DNA of 64,000 bases from an uncultured Phycisphaerae bacterium (lineage in GTDB: Bacteria; Planctomycetota; Phycisphaerae; UBA1845; Fen-1342), in the NCBI GenBank assembly GCA_937928595.1, contig CALGJV010000040.1:1-64000 (forward strand). The letters are read 5' to 3'. The translations under genes were made by a program, and so were the position numbers. The number at the start of each line of letters is the position of its first letter. Within the stretch, counting starts at the first letter, position 1. Positions 46,893-54,887 of the stretch are shown here, piece after piece. The notes beneath the pieces are model-generated. The model did no database searches. It was not told the origin of the DNA and saw only the letters and a list, made by a program, of their open reading frames with translations.

Positions 46893-48260
46893 ATGCGGAT
46901 CGCTCTACGGTTTTTCGGACTGCTTCTCGCGGCAGGAGCCCTGTTCGGCCCGCTCGCCTGCCAGCGTGACCCCACAGCCGCGACGACCCAGCCGGTCGGC
47001 CCCCAGAAGCGCCTCGTGATCCTCACGCCGCACAGCGAAGACATACGCACGACGTTCGCCGCCGGCTTCGCCCGCTGGTACCTCAGCAACCGGTCGGCCC
47101 CCGTGTACATCGAGTGGATCTACCGCGGCACACCGCAGTGTGTGCAGTACGTCCGCGAGCTGCCGGCCGCCCGCGCGCAGGGCGCCCCGGCACCAACGCC
47201 CGACCTCATGTTCGGCGGCGGCATCTCCGATCACGCGGCGTTGGCGGCTGGCGGTTGGTCCCGCCCGCTGCCTCTGCCGGACGACGCCCGTATCCCGCCT
47301 GAGATCCACGGCCTGCCCACGCGCGACGAGCAGCATCGCTGGCACGCGACGGGACTCTCGAGTTTCGGCCTGGTGGTCAACGAGCGGGCGGCCGCGGCCC
47401 GGGGGATCGCGCCGCCGACCACCTGGGCCGATCTGGCCGACCCGCGTTTTTACGGCTGGGTCGCGATCGCCGACCCGCGGAGCAGCGGCAGCCACCGCGA
47501 GTGCCTCACGATCATCCTCCAGCGCCACGGCTGGCCGGAGGGCTGGAGCCTCATTGTTCGCACGCTGGCCAACACGCGTGCGCTCAACAACCGCAGCGGT
47601 GAGGCCCTCCGCCAGGTGGACAGCGGCGTTTCGCTCGTCACCTACGCCGTCAACTTTGACGGGCAGGCCCTCGCGGCTGACAGCGGCGGCGCCCTGCGCT
47701 ACATCGATCCACCGAGCGCGACGGCCGTGACGCCCGACGTGATCAGCGTCCTCAAGACCGCGAGCGACCCCGAGCTGGCCGCCGATTTCGTCCGTTACGT
47801 GCTGAGCGACGAGGGCCAGAGCCTGTGGGGCGTGCCGCGCGAGCAACGCACGGCCCTCGGCGCGACCCTGTATCACTACCCGATCGTGCCGGCCCTCTAC
47901 GAGACGCACGCCGGCCGTCTCGCGGTGGCTCGCAACCCGCTCACCGAGGACTTCGGCGTCAAGCTCGACCTGCCCCGCGCGGCCCGCCAGGCCGCGGCGC
48001 TGCGCGTGCTCGTTCCGGCCGCCGCCGCGGGTGACAACGGATTACGCCTCCAGCAGCTCTGGAAGCGACTCATCGACGCCGGCCTGCCCGCGGCGGCCGT
48101 GGCCATGCTCACGGCTCCGCCGCTCGACGAACCCGCCCTTGCCGCGCTGGCTGAGCAGGTCGAGGCCGCGCCGGATGCCGAGGAGGCCGCGCTGGCCGAC
48201 TGGACCGCCCGCTTCGCCAAGCTGTACGCGGACGTGGCCGCGCTACTCGGCTCCGGCTGA
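46893..48260 (+). CDS. Extracellular solute-binding lipoprotein (ABC transporter type), orphan
   Basis: The protein has 455 residues. The N-terminus has a signal with a lipobox GPLACQ at about residue 24. The fold motifs match family 1 solute-binding proteins of the iron(III)/AfuA-like group: LVILTPHSEDIRTTFAAGF, then PDLMFGGGISDHAALAAGG, and NPLTEDFGVKLDLPRAARQ. No permease or ATPase gene is adjacent, so the transporter must be elsewhere or the protein may act as a sensor. The last 100 or so residues form an extra helical domain beyond the usual binding-protein length. GGAG lies upstream of the ATG. Confidence 0.8.
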   Translation: MRIALRFFGLLLAAGALFGPLACQRDPTAATTQPVGPQKRLVILTPHSEDIRTTFAAGFARWYLSNRSAPVYIEWIYRGTPQCVQYVRELPAARAQGAPAPTPDLMFGGGISDHAALAAGGWSRPLPLPDDARIPPEIHGLPTRDEQHRWHATGLSSFGLVVNERAAAARGIAPPTTWADLADPRFYGWVAIADPRSSGSHRECLTIILQRHGWPEGWSLIVRTLANTRALNNRSGEALRQVDSGVSLVTYAVNFDGQALAADSGGALRYIDPPSATAVTPDVISVLKTASDPELAADFVRYVLSDEGQSLWGVPREQRTALGATLYHYPIVPALYETHAGRLAVARNPLTEDFGVKLDLPRAARQAAALRVLVPAAAAGDNGLRLQQLWKRLIDAGLPAAAVAMLTAPPLDEPALAALAEQVEAAPDAEEAALADWTARFAKLYADVAALLGSG

Positions 48261-48269
48261 CGCCGGGGT

Positions 48270-48290
48270 CCGTCGCGATGATCGCGACGG
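48270..48290. terminator. Near-perfect palindromic hairpin between convergent genes
   Basis: CCGTCGCGAT (48270-48279), one central base, and ATCGCGACGG (48281-48290) form a 21-bp palindrome, realistically an 8-bp stem with a 5-base loop. It lies between the solute-binding protein stop and the convergent rRNA methyltransferase stop. There is no T tract. Confidence 0.45.
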
Positions 48291-48301
48291 GCTGCCGCAC
48301 C

Positions 48302-49612
48302 CTACATCACCCGCGCCCACAGCGCCTTCAGGTACGCGGATTCCGGGCATGCCAACGCGACGGGGTGGTCCGGGCCCGGCCCCGTGAAGTCGAACATCTG
48401 GAGCCGGCGGCCGGCCTGTCGGGCCGCGCGGTGCACCGTGTCCGTGAACACCTCGCGCGACACCAGGCCGCTGCAACTGCACGTCAGCAATACGCCGCCC
48501 GGCCGAACCATCTGCACCGCGAGCTGGTTCAGGTCGAAGTATTTACGCAGAGCCTCGTCGTACTCAAGCCGACTGGCCGCGAGCTTCGGCGGATCGAGGA
48601 CCGCGACGTCGAACTGCCGGCGGTTCACCAGCATTTGTCGCATGTAGGTGAACGCATCGGCGAACACGAAATCGATGCGCACCTGGTTGAGGTTGGCGTT
48701 CTCGCGCGCCACGGCCACCGCCGCCTCGTCCAGATCGACGCCGCAGACCTCCCGGGCACCGCCCAGCTTCGCCGCGCACAGGGCGAACCCACCGGTGTAG
48801 CAGCAGAGATCCAGGACCGTCGCATCCCGCGCCAGGCGCGCCAGGCGCAGCCGATTGTCACGCTGGTCGCAGAAGAAGCCCGTCTTGTGCCCCTCGACCA
48901 CGTCCACCCGGTAGCGCACGCCATGCTCGCGGATCGTGATCCGCGACGCCGGCTCGCCCCGCGGCTCTCCGGCCGGAGCGTCCCTCGAGGGCCGCGTGCC
49001 CAACGGCCGCGGGCGGGCCCCCGTCCGGACTCGGAACCCCTCGATGTCCTCGATGCGCGCGTCGGCCCTCAGCACGCAGCGCCAGGTCGGCCCGACCCGC
49101 TCCGGCCGGTCCAGCGCCGTCGGCGGGCCGAGAAGCTCGGCCAGCAGACGCGCCAGCAGCTCGTAGCGCTGGAACATCCCCAGCGAGAAGACCTCGAACA
49201 CGAGGCAGTCCGCGTAGCGCTCGACGATCAACCCGCTGAGCTCGTCGCCCTCGGCGTGCACCAGCCGATACGCATCCGTCACGGCGTCCAGGCCGAGTTG
49301 CCGCCGAAGCACGACCGCCTGCTCCAGCCGCCCGCGCCAGAACGCCTCGTCCACGGGCGTTGCGTCGTGCGTCAGAACCCGGACCACGATCTGCGAGCGC
49401 GGGTTGTAGAGTCCGCGCCCGAAGAACCGCCCGGTCTTGTCATAGAGCTGCACGACGTCGCCCGGGCGCACCGCCGGGTCCACCCCGCGGACCATCTTCC
49501 GGTACACGAACGGATGATTGGATGCCGACCGCAGCTGCACCCAAGGCGACTCCGCCCCCGGCGGAGCATCGGTCGCATCGCCCGGCTGTCGTGACACCGC
49601 CATCGCGTGCAC
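48302..49612 (-). CDS. rlmI: Class I SAM-dependent rRNA methyltransferase (RlmI-like)
   Basis: This enzyme probably makes 5-methylcytosine in 23S rRNA. It has 436 residues. An N-terminal PUA-like RNA-binding domain (about 25-95) is followed by the RlmI core. The SAM motif is ATVLDLCCYTGGFALCAA, the acidic loop CGVDLDEAAV, the catalytic motif VLDPPKLA, and the cysteine motif LLTCSCSG is present. FFCDQRDNR is also typical. A loop of about 25 residues rich in Arg and Pro before the core is longer than usual. Methionine 4 is an alternative start. The exact modified base is not proven. Confidence 0.85.
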   Translation of the reverse strand: MHAMAVSRQPGDATDAPPGAESPWVQLRSASNHPFVYRKMVRGVDPAVRPGDVVQLYDKTGRFFGRGLYNPRSQIVVRVLTHDATPVDEAFWRGRLEQAVVLRRQLGLDAVTDAYRLVHAEGDELSGLIVERYADCLVFEVFSLGMFQRYELLARLLAELLGPPTALDRPERVGPTWRCVLRADARIEDIEGFRVRTGARPRPLGTRPSRDAPAGEPRGEPASRITIREHGVRYRVDVVEGHKTGFFCDQRDNRLRLARLARDATVLDLCCYTGGFALCAAKLGGAREVCGVDLDEAAVAVARENANLNQVRIDFVFADAFTYMRQMLVNRRQFDVAVLDPPKLAASRLEYDEALRKYFDLNQLAVQMVRPGGVLLTCSCSGLVSREVFTDTVHRAARQAGRRLQMFDFTGPGPDHPVALACPESAYLKALWARVM

Positions 49613-49698
49613 TCGTTACCACCGCACCCGGCGGGCGGCCAACCCCGGTCCGTCCCGGCGGAAGCACCGCGCCGCTCCCGCACCCGCGAACCGCGTGT

Positions 49699-49704
49699 AG
49701 TGTA
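49699..49704 (-). promoter_or_regulatory. Possible -10 element (TACACT) for the rRNA methyltransferase gene
   Basis: On the leftward strand TACACT lies 86 bases before the start at 49612. No clear -35. Between this box and the nusA leader nothing else was recognised. Confidence 0.28.
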
Positions 49705-49815
49705 GCGCCGCCCGCCGCCGCCCGCGATGCCGGAGCGCCAGGCCCCGGGCGCTCGGACTGCAAGCGCTTTCAGCAATCCGCCGCCCTGCGACTAGTCGCC
49801 GGACCTGCGCCCCGC

Positions 49816-49821
49816 TACACT
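49816..49821 (+). promoter_or_regulatory. Possible -10 element (TACACT) for nusA
   Basis: TACACT lies 170 bases before the nusA start and would give a transcript beginning near 49828 that includes the whole attenuator-like leader. The -35 region is weak. Confidence 0.35.
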
Positions 49822-49899
49822 CAAACTGCGGTTCGGTCGATTGCCGCTACGCACAGCCGCCGTCGGCGAGCCGCCGTCGACCCCGGGTGTACGGCCGGC

Positions 49900-49966
49900 G
49901 ATGCGACCACAAACGACGGTGCGGGTCCGCAGGGACACGGACGGGTCGCAGATGCGACCTTTTTTT
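49900..49966 (+). promoter_or_regulatory. Attenuator-like leader with intrinsic terminator in front of nusA
   Basis: GGTCGC (49944-49949), loop AGAT and GCGACC (49954-49959), followed at once by seven T residues (49960-49966), form a textbook intrinsic terminator 25 bases before the nusA ATG. The 3' arm belongs to GATGCGACC, and an identical GATGCGACC stands upstream at 49900-49908. That copy could pair with the same GGTCGCA and prevent the terminator. A small GTCCG/CGGAC hairpin (49925-49942) lies between. This is the layout of a terminator/antiterminator switch. Confidence 0.6.
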
Positions 49967-49991
49967 GTTGGCCGAGACGGCAGGTGACGCC

Positions 49992-51446
49992 ATGAATCAG
50001 GAACTGCTCCGCATCATCGACAGTATCTGCCGCGACAAGAACATCGACCGCGACACGTTCATCGCGGACATTGAGCAGGCGATCGCGGGGGCCGTCCGTC
50101 GGCATTACAACGAAGGGGCCGAGGTCGATGTCAAGATGGACCCGGTCCACGGCACGCTGCGGGCGGTCATGGACGGCCAGCTTCTGGACATGCAGATTCT
50201 CGGTCGGATCGCCGCCCAGACCGCCAAGCAGATGATCATCCAGAAGACGCGCGAGCGCGAGCGCGTGAGCATTTTCGACGAGTTCACGCAGAAGCGCGGG
50301 ACGATCGTGACGGGCAGCGTGATCCGCTCAGAGGGCGGCAACCTGCTGGTCAACATCGGCCGGACCGAGGGCTTTCTGCCGCGCAGCGAGCAGATCCCCG
50401 GCGAGACGCACCAGCCGGGCGAGCGCATCCGCGTCCTGATCCTCGAGGTGCGTGAGCAGCCGAACCAGGTGAAAATCATTCTGTCGCGCTCCGCGCCCGA
50501 GTTCATCGAGCGGCTGTTCGAGCTCGAGGTACCCGAGGTCGCCGAGCAGGTCATCGAGATCAAGGCCTTGGCGCGCGAGGCCGGCTATCGCACCAAGGTC
50601 GCGGTCAGCAGCATAGACACCAAGGTCGACGCGGTCGGCGCGTGCGTGGGCGTCCGCGGCAGCCGCATCAAGAACATCGTCGAGGAACTCGGCGGCGAGA
50701 AGATCGACATCGTCCGCTGGAACGAGTCCAGCCAGATCCTGATTCAGAACGCGCTCAAGCCCGCCGAGGTGCAGGAAATCGCCTTGTGCTTCGAACTCGG
50801 CAAGGCCACCGTCGTCGTGGCCGAGGACCAGCTCTCGCTGGCCATCGGCAAACGCGGGCAGAACGTGCGGCTCGCCGCCCGGCTCACGGGCTGGGATATC
50901 GATATCCTCACGCCGACCGAGTACAACCAGCATCTCGAGGCGCTGGAGCGCACGCTGAAGGCCGTCGAGGGCGTCGACGACGTGCTGATCGACAAACTCG
51001 TCGCCATCGGCTGCATCTCGGTCAACGACATCGACGCCATCGGTCCCGAGCCGCTCGTCAAGGAGCTGGAGCTCGACCCCGCGCTGGCCGAGCGCATCTG
51101 CGAAGCCGCCGGCGAGGAAGCCATCCGGCAGGAAGAGGAGCGCGAGGCACAGGAGAAAGCCCAACGCGAGGCCGAGGCCCGCGGTGAAACGCTCACACCG
51201 GAGCCGTCCCCCGTGTCCGAGGGCGCCACCCCCGGCGAGAGTGTCGCAGCCGGTGCCGCCGATGCAACGGCGACCGGCACAAGCTTCATCCCCGCCGACT
51301 GGCAGGTGCCCCCGTCGCACCGCACCGTCGACACGCTGGTCTCCGGCACGACTGAACCGTCGGCCGCAACCGGTTTCGTTGTGGCGGCCGGCGACGCCCC
51401 GCCGCCTCCGTCGGACGAACCGCGATCCTCCGCCGGCAGCGTGTAA
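49992..51446 (+). CDS. nusA: Transcription termination/antitermination factor NusA
   Basis: NusA binds RNA polymerase and modulates pausing, termination and antitermination. The protein has 484 residues. The N-terminal domain runs from ELLRIIDSICRDKNIDRD, the S1 domain is at about 130-200 (GTIVTGSVIRSEGGNLLVNIGRTEG), and two KH domains follow with GVRGSRIKNIVEELGGEKID and LAIGKRGQNVRLAARLTGW. After an alpha-helical segment the last 100 or so residues are an acidic, low-complexity tail. The ATG follows the terminator at 49944-49966 directly. The usual rimP and infB neighbours are absent on both sides. Confidence 0.95.
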   Translation: MNQELLRIIDSICRDKNIDRDTFIADIEQAIAGAVRRHYNEGAEVDVKMDPVHGTLRAVMDGQLLDMQILGRIAAQTAKQMIIQKTRERERVSIFDEFTQKRGTIVTGSVIRSEGGNLLVNIGRTEGFLPRSEQIPGETHQPGERIRVLILEVREQPNQVKIILSRSAPEFIERLFELEVPEVAEQVIEIKALAREAGYRTKVAVSSIDTKVDAVGACVGVRGSRIKNIVEELGGEKIDIVRWNESSQILIQNALKPAEVQEIALCFELGKATVVVAEDQLSLAIGKRGQNVRLAARLTGWDIDILTPTEYNQHLEALERTLKAVEGVDDVLIDKLVAIGCISVNDIDAIGPEPLVKELELDPALAERICEAAGEEAIRQEEEREAQEKAQREAEARGETLTPEPSPVSEGATPGESVAAGAADATATGTSFIPADWQVPPSHRTVDTLVSGTTEPSAATGFVVAAGDAPPPPSDEPRSSAGSV

Positions 51447-51476
51447 GCGCCTGTGGCCGCGGCCCAGCCGCCGCGG

Positions 51477-51482
51477 TATGCT
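51477..51482 (+). promoter_or_regulatory. Possible -10 element (TATGCT) close to the histidine kinase start
   Basis: TATGCT lies nine bases before the ATG at 51492, which has no Shine-Dalgarno sequence, so a nearly leaderless message is possible. No clear -35. Confidence 0.3.
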
Positions 51483-51491
51483 ACGCGGCGC

Positions 51492-52814
51492 ATGTCTCCC
51501 GGCGAGTTGCCGTCGCTGAGATACGTCGAGTTTGATCCCGCCGCACTCGAGGCGTGGCCGTTCACGCCCACCGAGCGGGAGATCCTCGGCACGATCAACC
51601 GCAAAGTCGGCGCGCGCGAGTCGCTCGCGAGCGTGATCGACTTCGTCGCCGACGCCACGGCGCCGATCAGCCCGTGTGACCGGATCAGCGTTGCGTTCAT
51701 CCAGGAGCCGGGCGGCCGGCTCGTCTCGCACTACACGCGCGCCACGTACGCACCGGTACTCCTGGGCCCGGGCTACGCCGACGACCTCGTGGACAGCTCG
51801 CTGAGCGAAGTGCTGAGGGTCGGTGCCGCGCGGATCATCAACGACCTCGAGGCGTACGCGGCCGCGCGCCGCCCCAGCCCGGCGACGCGCCTGCTGCTGC
51901 GCGAAGGCGTGCGGGCCAGCCTCACCTGCGCCCTGCGGGTCGACGACCGGGTGGTGGGCCTGCTGTTTCGCAGCGCACGCCGGCTCGGCGTCTACGACGA
52001 GCACCAGGTGCGGCTGTTGCAGGCCGTCGCCGAGCGGCTCAGTCAGGCGGTCGAGAAGACCCTGCGGATCGGCCAGCTCGCCGAGGCCAACCGCGCCTAC
52101 TTCGAGCTGCTGGCCTTCGTCACCCACGAGCTGAAGAGCCCGCTGGCGTCGATGCTCATCGAGGCGAACCTCCTGCGCGAGGGCTACGCCGGGCCCCTCA
52201 CGCCCGAGCAGCTCACCCGGATTGAGAAGCTCATCGCCAAGGGACAGCACCTGCTCGGCGTGATCAGCGATTATCTCAACCTCGCCCGCGTGGAGGGCGG
52301 CGAACTGCGGCCGGACATCCGCGCCTGCGACTTCGCCGCCGACGTGCGCGACCCCGCCCTCGACCTCGTGCGGTCCGCGCTCGACGCCCGCGGCATGACG
52401 GTTCACGCCGACCCGCCCAGCGGCCCGGCCCCCGTCCTGCTCGACCCCCAGCTCCTGCGCATCGTGCTCGTGAACCTGCTGTCCAACGCCGCGAAGTACG
52501 GCCGCGACGGCGGACGCGTGGACGTGACCGCGGCGCTGGCGGACGGCCGGCTGCGCATCGCCGTCCGCAACGAGGGCCCGGGTTTCCCGCCGCAGGAACG
52601 GGCCCGCCTGTTTCAACGCTTTTCCCAGCTCCGCGCGCCCGAGCTGCGGCACGCCCGCGGCTCCGGCATCGGCCTGTACACCGTGCTCCGCATCGTGCAG
52701 GCGCATGGCGGGCGCGTCGACGCCGCCTCCGAACCCGGCCTGTGGGCCGAGTTCTCCTGCGAGCTGCCGCAGGCCGCCGAGCTGCGGCCGCCGCAGGACG
52801 CCCCGCCGCTGTGA
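51492..52814 (+). CDS. Sensor histidine kinase with GAF domain
   Basis: This is a cytoplasmic signalling kinase with 440 residues. Residues 30-180 form a GAF-type sensor domain (ISVAFIQEPGGRLVSHYTRA). The kinase core has the H-box FVTHELKSPLASM (phospho-acceptor His), the N-box NLLSNAAKYG, G1 NEGPGFPPQE and G2 GSGIGLYTVLRIVQ. No membrane helices are present. No response regulator is adjacent. The ATG at 51492 is preferred to a GTG 13 codons earlier, but support is limited; the gene lies 45 bases after nusA. Confidence 0.9.
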   Translation: MSPGELPSLRYVEFDPAALEAWPFTPTEREILGTINRKVGARESLASVIDFVADATAPISPCDRISVAFIQEPGGRLVSHYTRATYAPVLLGPGYADDLVDSSLSEVLRVGAARIINDLEAYAAARRPSPATRLLLREGVRASLTCALRVDDRVVGLLFRSARRLGVYDEHQVRLLQAVAERLSQAVEKTLRIGQLAEANRAYFELLAFVTHELKSPLASMLIEANLLREGYAGPLTPEQLTRIEKLIAKGQHLLGVISDYLNLARVEGGELRPDIRACDFAADVRDPALDLVRSALDARGMTVHADPPSGPAPVLLDPQLLRIVLVNLLSNAAKYGRDGGRVDVTAALADGRLRIAVRNEGPGFPPQERARLFQRFSQLRAPELRHARGSGIGLYTVLRIVQAHGGRVDAASEPGLWAEFSCELPQAAELRPPQDAPPL

Positions 52815-52840
52815 ACCCGCCGCCCGGGGGCGAATCCCCC

Positions 52841-52846
52841 TATAAT
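52841..52846 (+). promoter_or_regulatory. -10 element (TATAAT) for the VTT-domain gene
   Basis: A perfect TATAAT follows a GGGGG/CCCCC hairpin (52826-52840). A -35 at the normal distance is not seen. The leader to 52923 would be about 70 bases. Confidence 0.4.
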
Positions 52847-52922
52847 CCCGGCAACAGTTTCCGCCCCGCGGCGCCGATGTCGGCGCTTCAAGGGGCGGTC
52901 GGGCCCGCCCCCGCGAGGCCGC

Positions 52923-53681
52923 ATGAACGAGCCGACCCAGCCCGCGGCCGCGCCGGTCGCCCCTGTGCCTGCGACGACCGTGAGCGGCGTCTTCCGCCGC
53001 CTCGGCCCGGCGGGACCGCTCGCGCTGGTCGCGATGTTCTTGCCCGGTATCGGCGGCTTCGTCCTGCTCGGATCCCTGAACGTCGTCGCGCCGTGGCTCC
53101 GCGCACACCAGGAGGCCGGCGTCGCGATCTACGTCGCCGCCTTCTCGCTCCTGGCGGGCTTCGCGCTCCTCCCCACATACGCCCAGTCTGTCCTGGGCGG
53201 TTGGGCCTTCGGCTTCGCCGTCGGCTACCCGGCGGCGCTGGCCGGATTCCTGGGAGCGGCGTCGCTGGGATATGCGGTCGGCCGCTACGCGACCGGCGAC
53301 CGCGTGCTCCGTCTGCTTCGCGAGCACCCCAAGTGGCACGCCGTGTACACCGCCCTCGTGGGCAGCGGCTTCTGGCGGACGCTGCTGATCGTGACGCTCG
53401 TGCGCCTCAACTCGCCGTTCTCGCTGACGAACTACGTCATGGCCGCCACGCGCGTCCATCCGGTCGCATACGTGCTGGGCACGCTGCTGGGGCTCGGGCC
53501 GCGCACCGCCGCGGCCGTGTTCATCGCGGTCGGTCTCCAGGAAGTCACGTCGGAAAGCCCCTACCAGCGCTGGTTGTGGATCGCGACGATGGCCGCGACG
53601 CTTGTGGCCGTGCTCGTGATCGGGCAGATCGCGACACGGGCGGTGCAGCGGGTCACCGGGGCCGAGTCCCCGCCGAAGTAG
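52923..53681 (+). CDS. VTT-domain (DedA/TVP38 family) membrane protein
   Basis: The protein has 252 residues and about six membrane helices. The VTT-type core includes YAQSVLGGWAFGFAVGYPAALAGFLGAA and FWRTLLIVTLVRLNSPFSLTNYVMAATRV, which match the conserved G-x-x-x-G and R-x-x-P-x-N motifs of the family. These proteins are implicated in membrane lipid recycling (flipping of undecaprenyl phosphate or phospholipids). It converges on the methyltransferase gene with 13 bases between them. Confidence 0.82.
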   Translation: MNEPTQPAAAPVAPVPATTVSGVFRRLGPAGPLALVAMFLPGIGGFVLLGSLNVVAPWLRAHQEAGVAIYVAAFSLLAGFALLPTYAQSVLGGWAFGFAVGYPAALAGFLGAASLGYAVGRYATGDRVLRLLREHPKWHAVYTALVGSGFWRTLLIVTLVRLNSPFSLTNYVMAATRVHPVAYVLGTLLGLGPRTAAAVFIAVGLQEVTSESPYQRWLWIATMAATLVAVLVIGQIATRAVQRVTGAESPPK

Positions 53682-53694
53682 CCGCGCCGCCCGC

Positions 53695-54813
53695 CTACTC
53701 GTAGCGACCGAACCGCCGCACCTCGTCCAGCAGCCAGCGGTACGTCTCGAGCGTCACGCCCGGCGGGATCGAGTGGTCTGAGTGGTACATGTACCCGCGG
53801 TACTTCATCGCCGCGGCCATCTTCGAGTGCAGTTCGGCCTGGATCCGGTCGCGGTCGTTGGTCGCCAGCACCATGACGTCGATGTTGCCGCAGAAACCGA
53901 GCCGATCGCCGTACTGCGGCGCCAGCTCGCGCACGTCCATGCCGGCGCGGCTCTCCATCGGGTTGATCATGTCGACGCCGGCGTCGATGAAGTGCGGAAT
54001 CAGCTTGCGGATGTCCCCGTCGGAGTGCAGGATCACCGGCATCCCGCGGGCGTGGAACTCGTCGAACAGCCGCTTGTGGCAGGGGTACACGAACTCGCGG
54101 TAGTGCTTCGGGCTCATAAAGGGGCCGTTCTTGTAGGCGATGTCGCCGTAGATGAACGCCCCGTCGCAGGTCATGCCCTCGGCCTCGCACAGCCGGAACA
54201 TGTCGATCTCGAACTGCGTGTACGTCGCGAATACGTCGCGGATCCAGTCCGGCTGCTTGAGCATCGCCTTGCACAGCTGTTCGTGGCCGAGCACATCCTT
54301 GACTGACTCGATGACCTCTACGCCCGCGAAGCACACGAACATGTCGCGCTCGCGGGCGCGGCGATAGCGCGGCCAAAACTCCACCCAGCGAATGCGGTCG
54401 CGGCTCGCCTGAAGCAGCGGCTTGACGCGCGCCCACTTCTCGGGCGTGTCGATGCCGAAGCGCACATGCTCCGGCGTGCCCATCTTGTGCCTCCACCAGC
54501 GCAGCTCGGCGTCGTTGCCGTCCCGCAGCAGCACCCACTCGTCGGTCTCGTCCAGGACGGTCGGCGCGACCATCCGCAAGCGCTGGTCCGGCCAGGCCAC
54601 CTGCATCAGGTCAAAGTCGAAATACTCCCACAGCGTGCGTTTTTCGTGCGTGCCCGCCTGCGCACCGTGCATCCCGCACCACAGGTCCGGGTCGCCGATC
54701 CGGCGGACATACTCCGCCTCGGTCTCGGCCCAGAACCAGTCGTACATCGCCACGCGGTCCGCCGGCCGGCGGGCCAGGCAGCGGGCGACACGTTCCTTCG
54801 ACGTCAGCGGCAT
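53695..54813 (-). CDS. Uroporphyrinogen decarboxylase (UroD) family methyltransferase-like protein
   Basis: The protein has 372 residues with a UroD-like TIM barrel, the fold shared by MtaA/MtbA methyltransferases. It carries VILHSDGDIRKLIPHFIDAG (residues 260-279) and INPMESRAGMD, seen in the catabolic subgroup adjacent to corrinoid proteins. The H-x-C zinc motif of MtaA is changed to H-x-D (His263, Asp265), so metal use may differ. The start is ATG at 54813; 17 upstream codons in frame look unrelated. It lies 74 bases downstream of the corrinoid protein gene and is probably co-transcribed with it. It is not a heme-biosynthetic HemE by its motifs. Confidence 0.8.
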   Translation of the reverse strand: MPLTSKERVARCLARRPADRVAMYDWFWAETEAEYVRRIGDPDLWCGMHGAQAGTHEKRTLWEYFDFDLMQVAWPDQRLRMVAPTVLDETDEWVLLRDGNDAELRWWRHKMGTPEHVRFGIDTPEKWARVKPLLQASRDRIRWVEFWPRYRRARERDMFVCFAGVEVIESVKDVLGHEQLCKAMLKQPDWIRDVFATYTQFEIDMFRLCEAEGMTCDGAFIYGDIAYKNGPFMSPKHYREFVYPCHKRLFDEFHARGMPVILHSDGDIRKLIPHFIDAGVDMINPMESRAGMDVRELAPQYGDRLGFCGNIDVMVLATNDRDRIQAELHSKMAAAMKYRGYMYHSDHSIPPGVTLETYRWLLDEVRRFGRYE

Positions 54814-54887
54814 CTCACACCTGTACCGGCCGAGCCGCGACGGCCGCCCGCATTCGGCGACCACGGCCCCCGGCGGCGAACGACCGC

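Noticed and set aside
50328-53459. Leftward open frame of 1043 codons antisense to nusA, the histidine kinase and the VTT-domain gene
   Set aside because: Antisense to three genes with intact motifs; no motif of its own.
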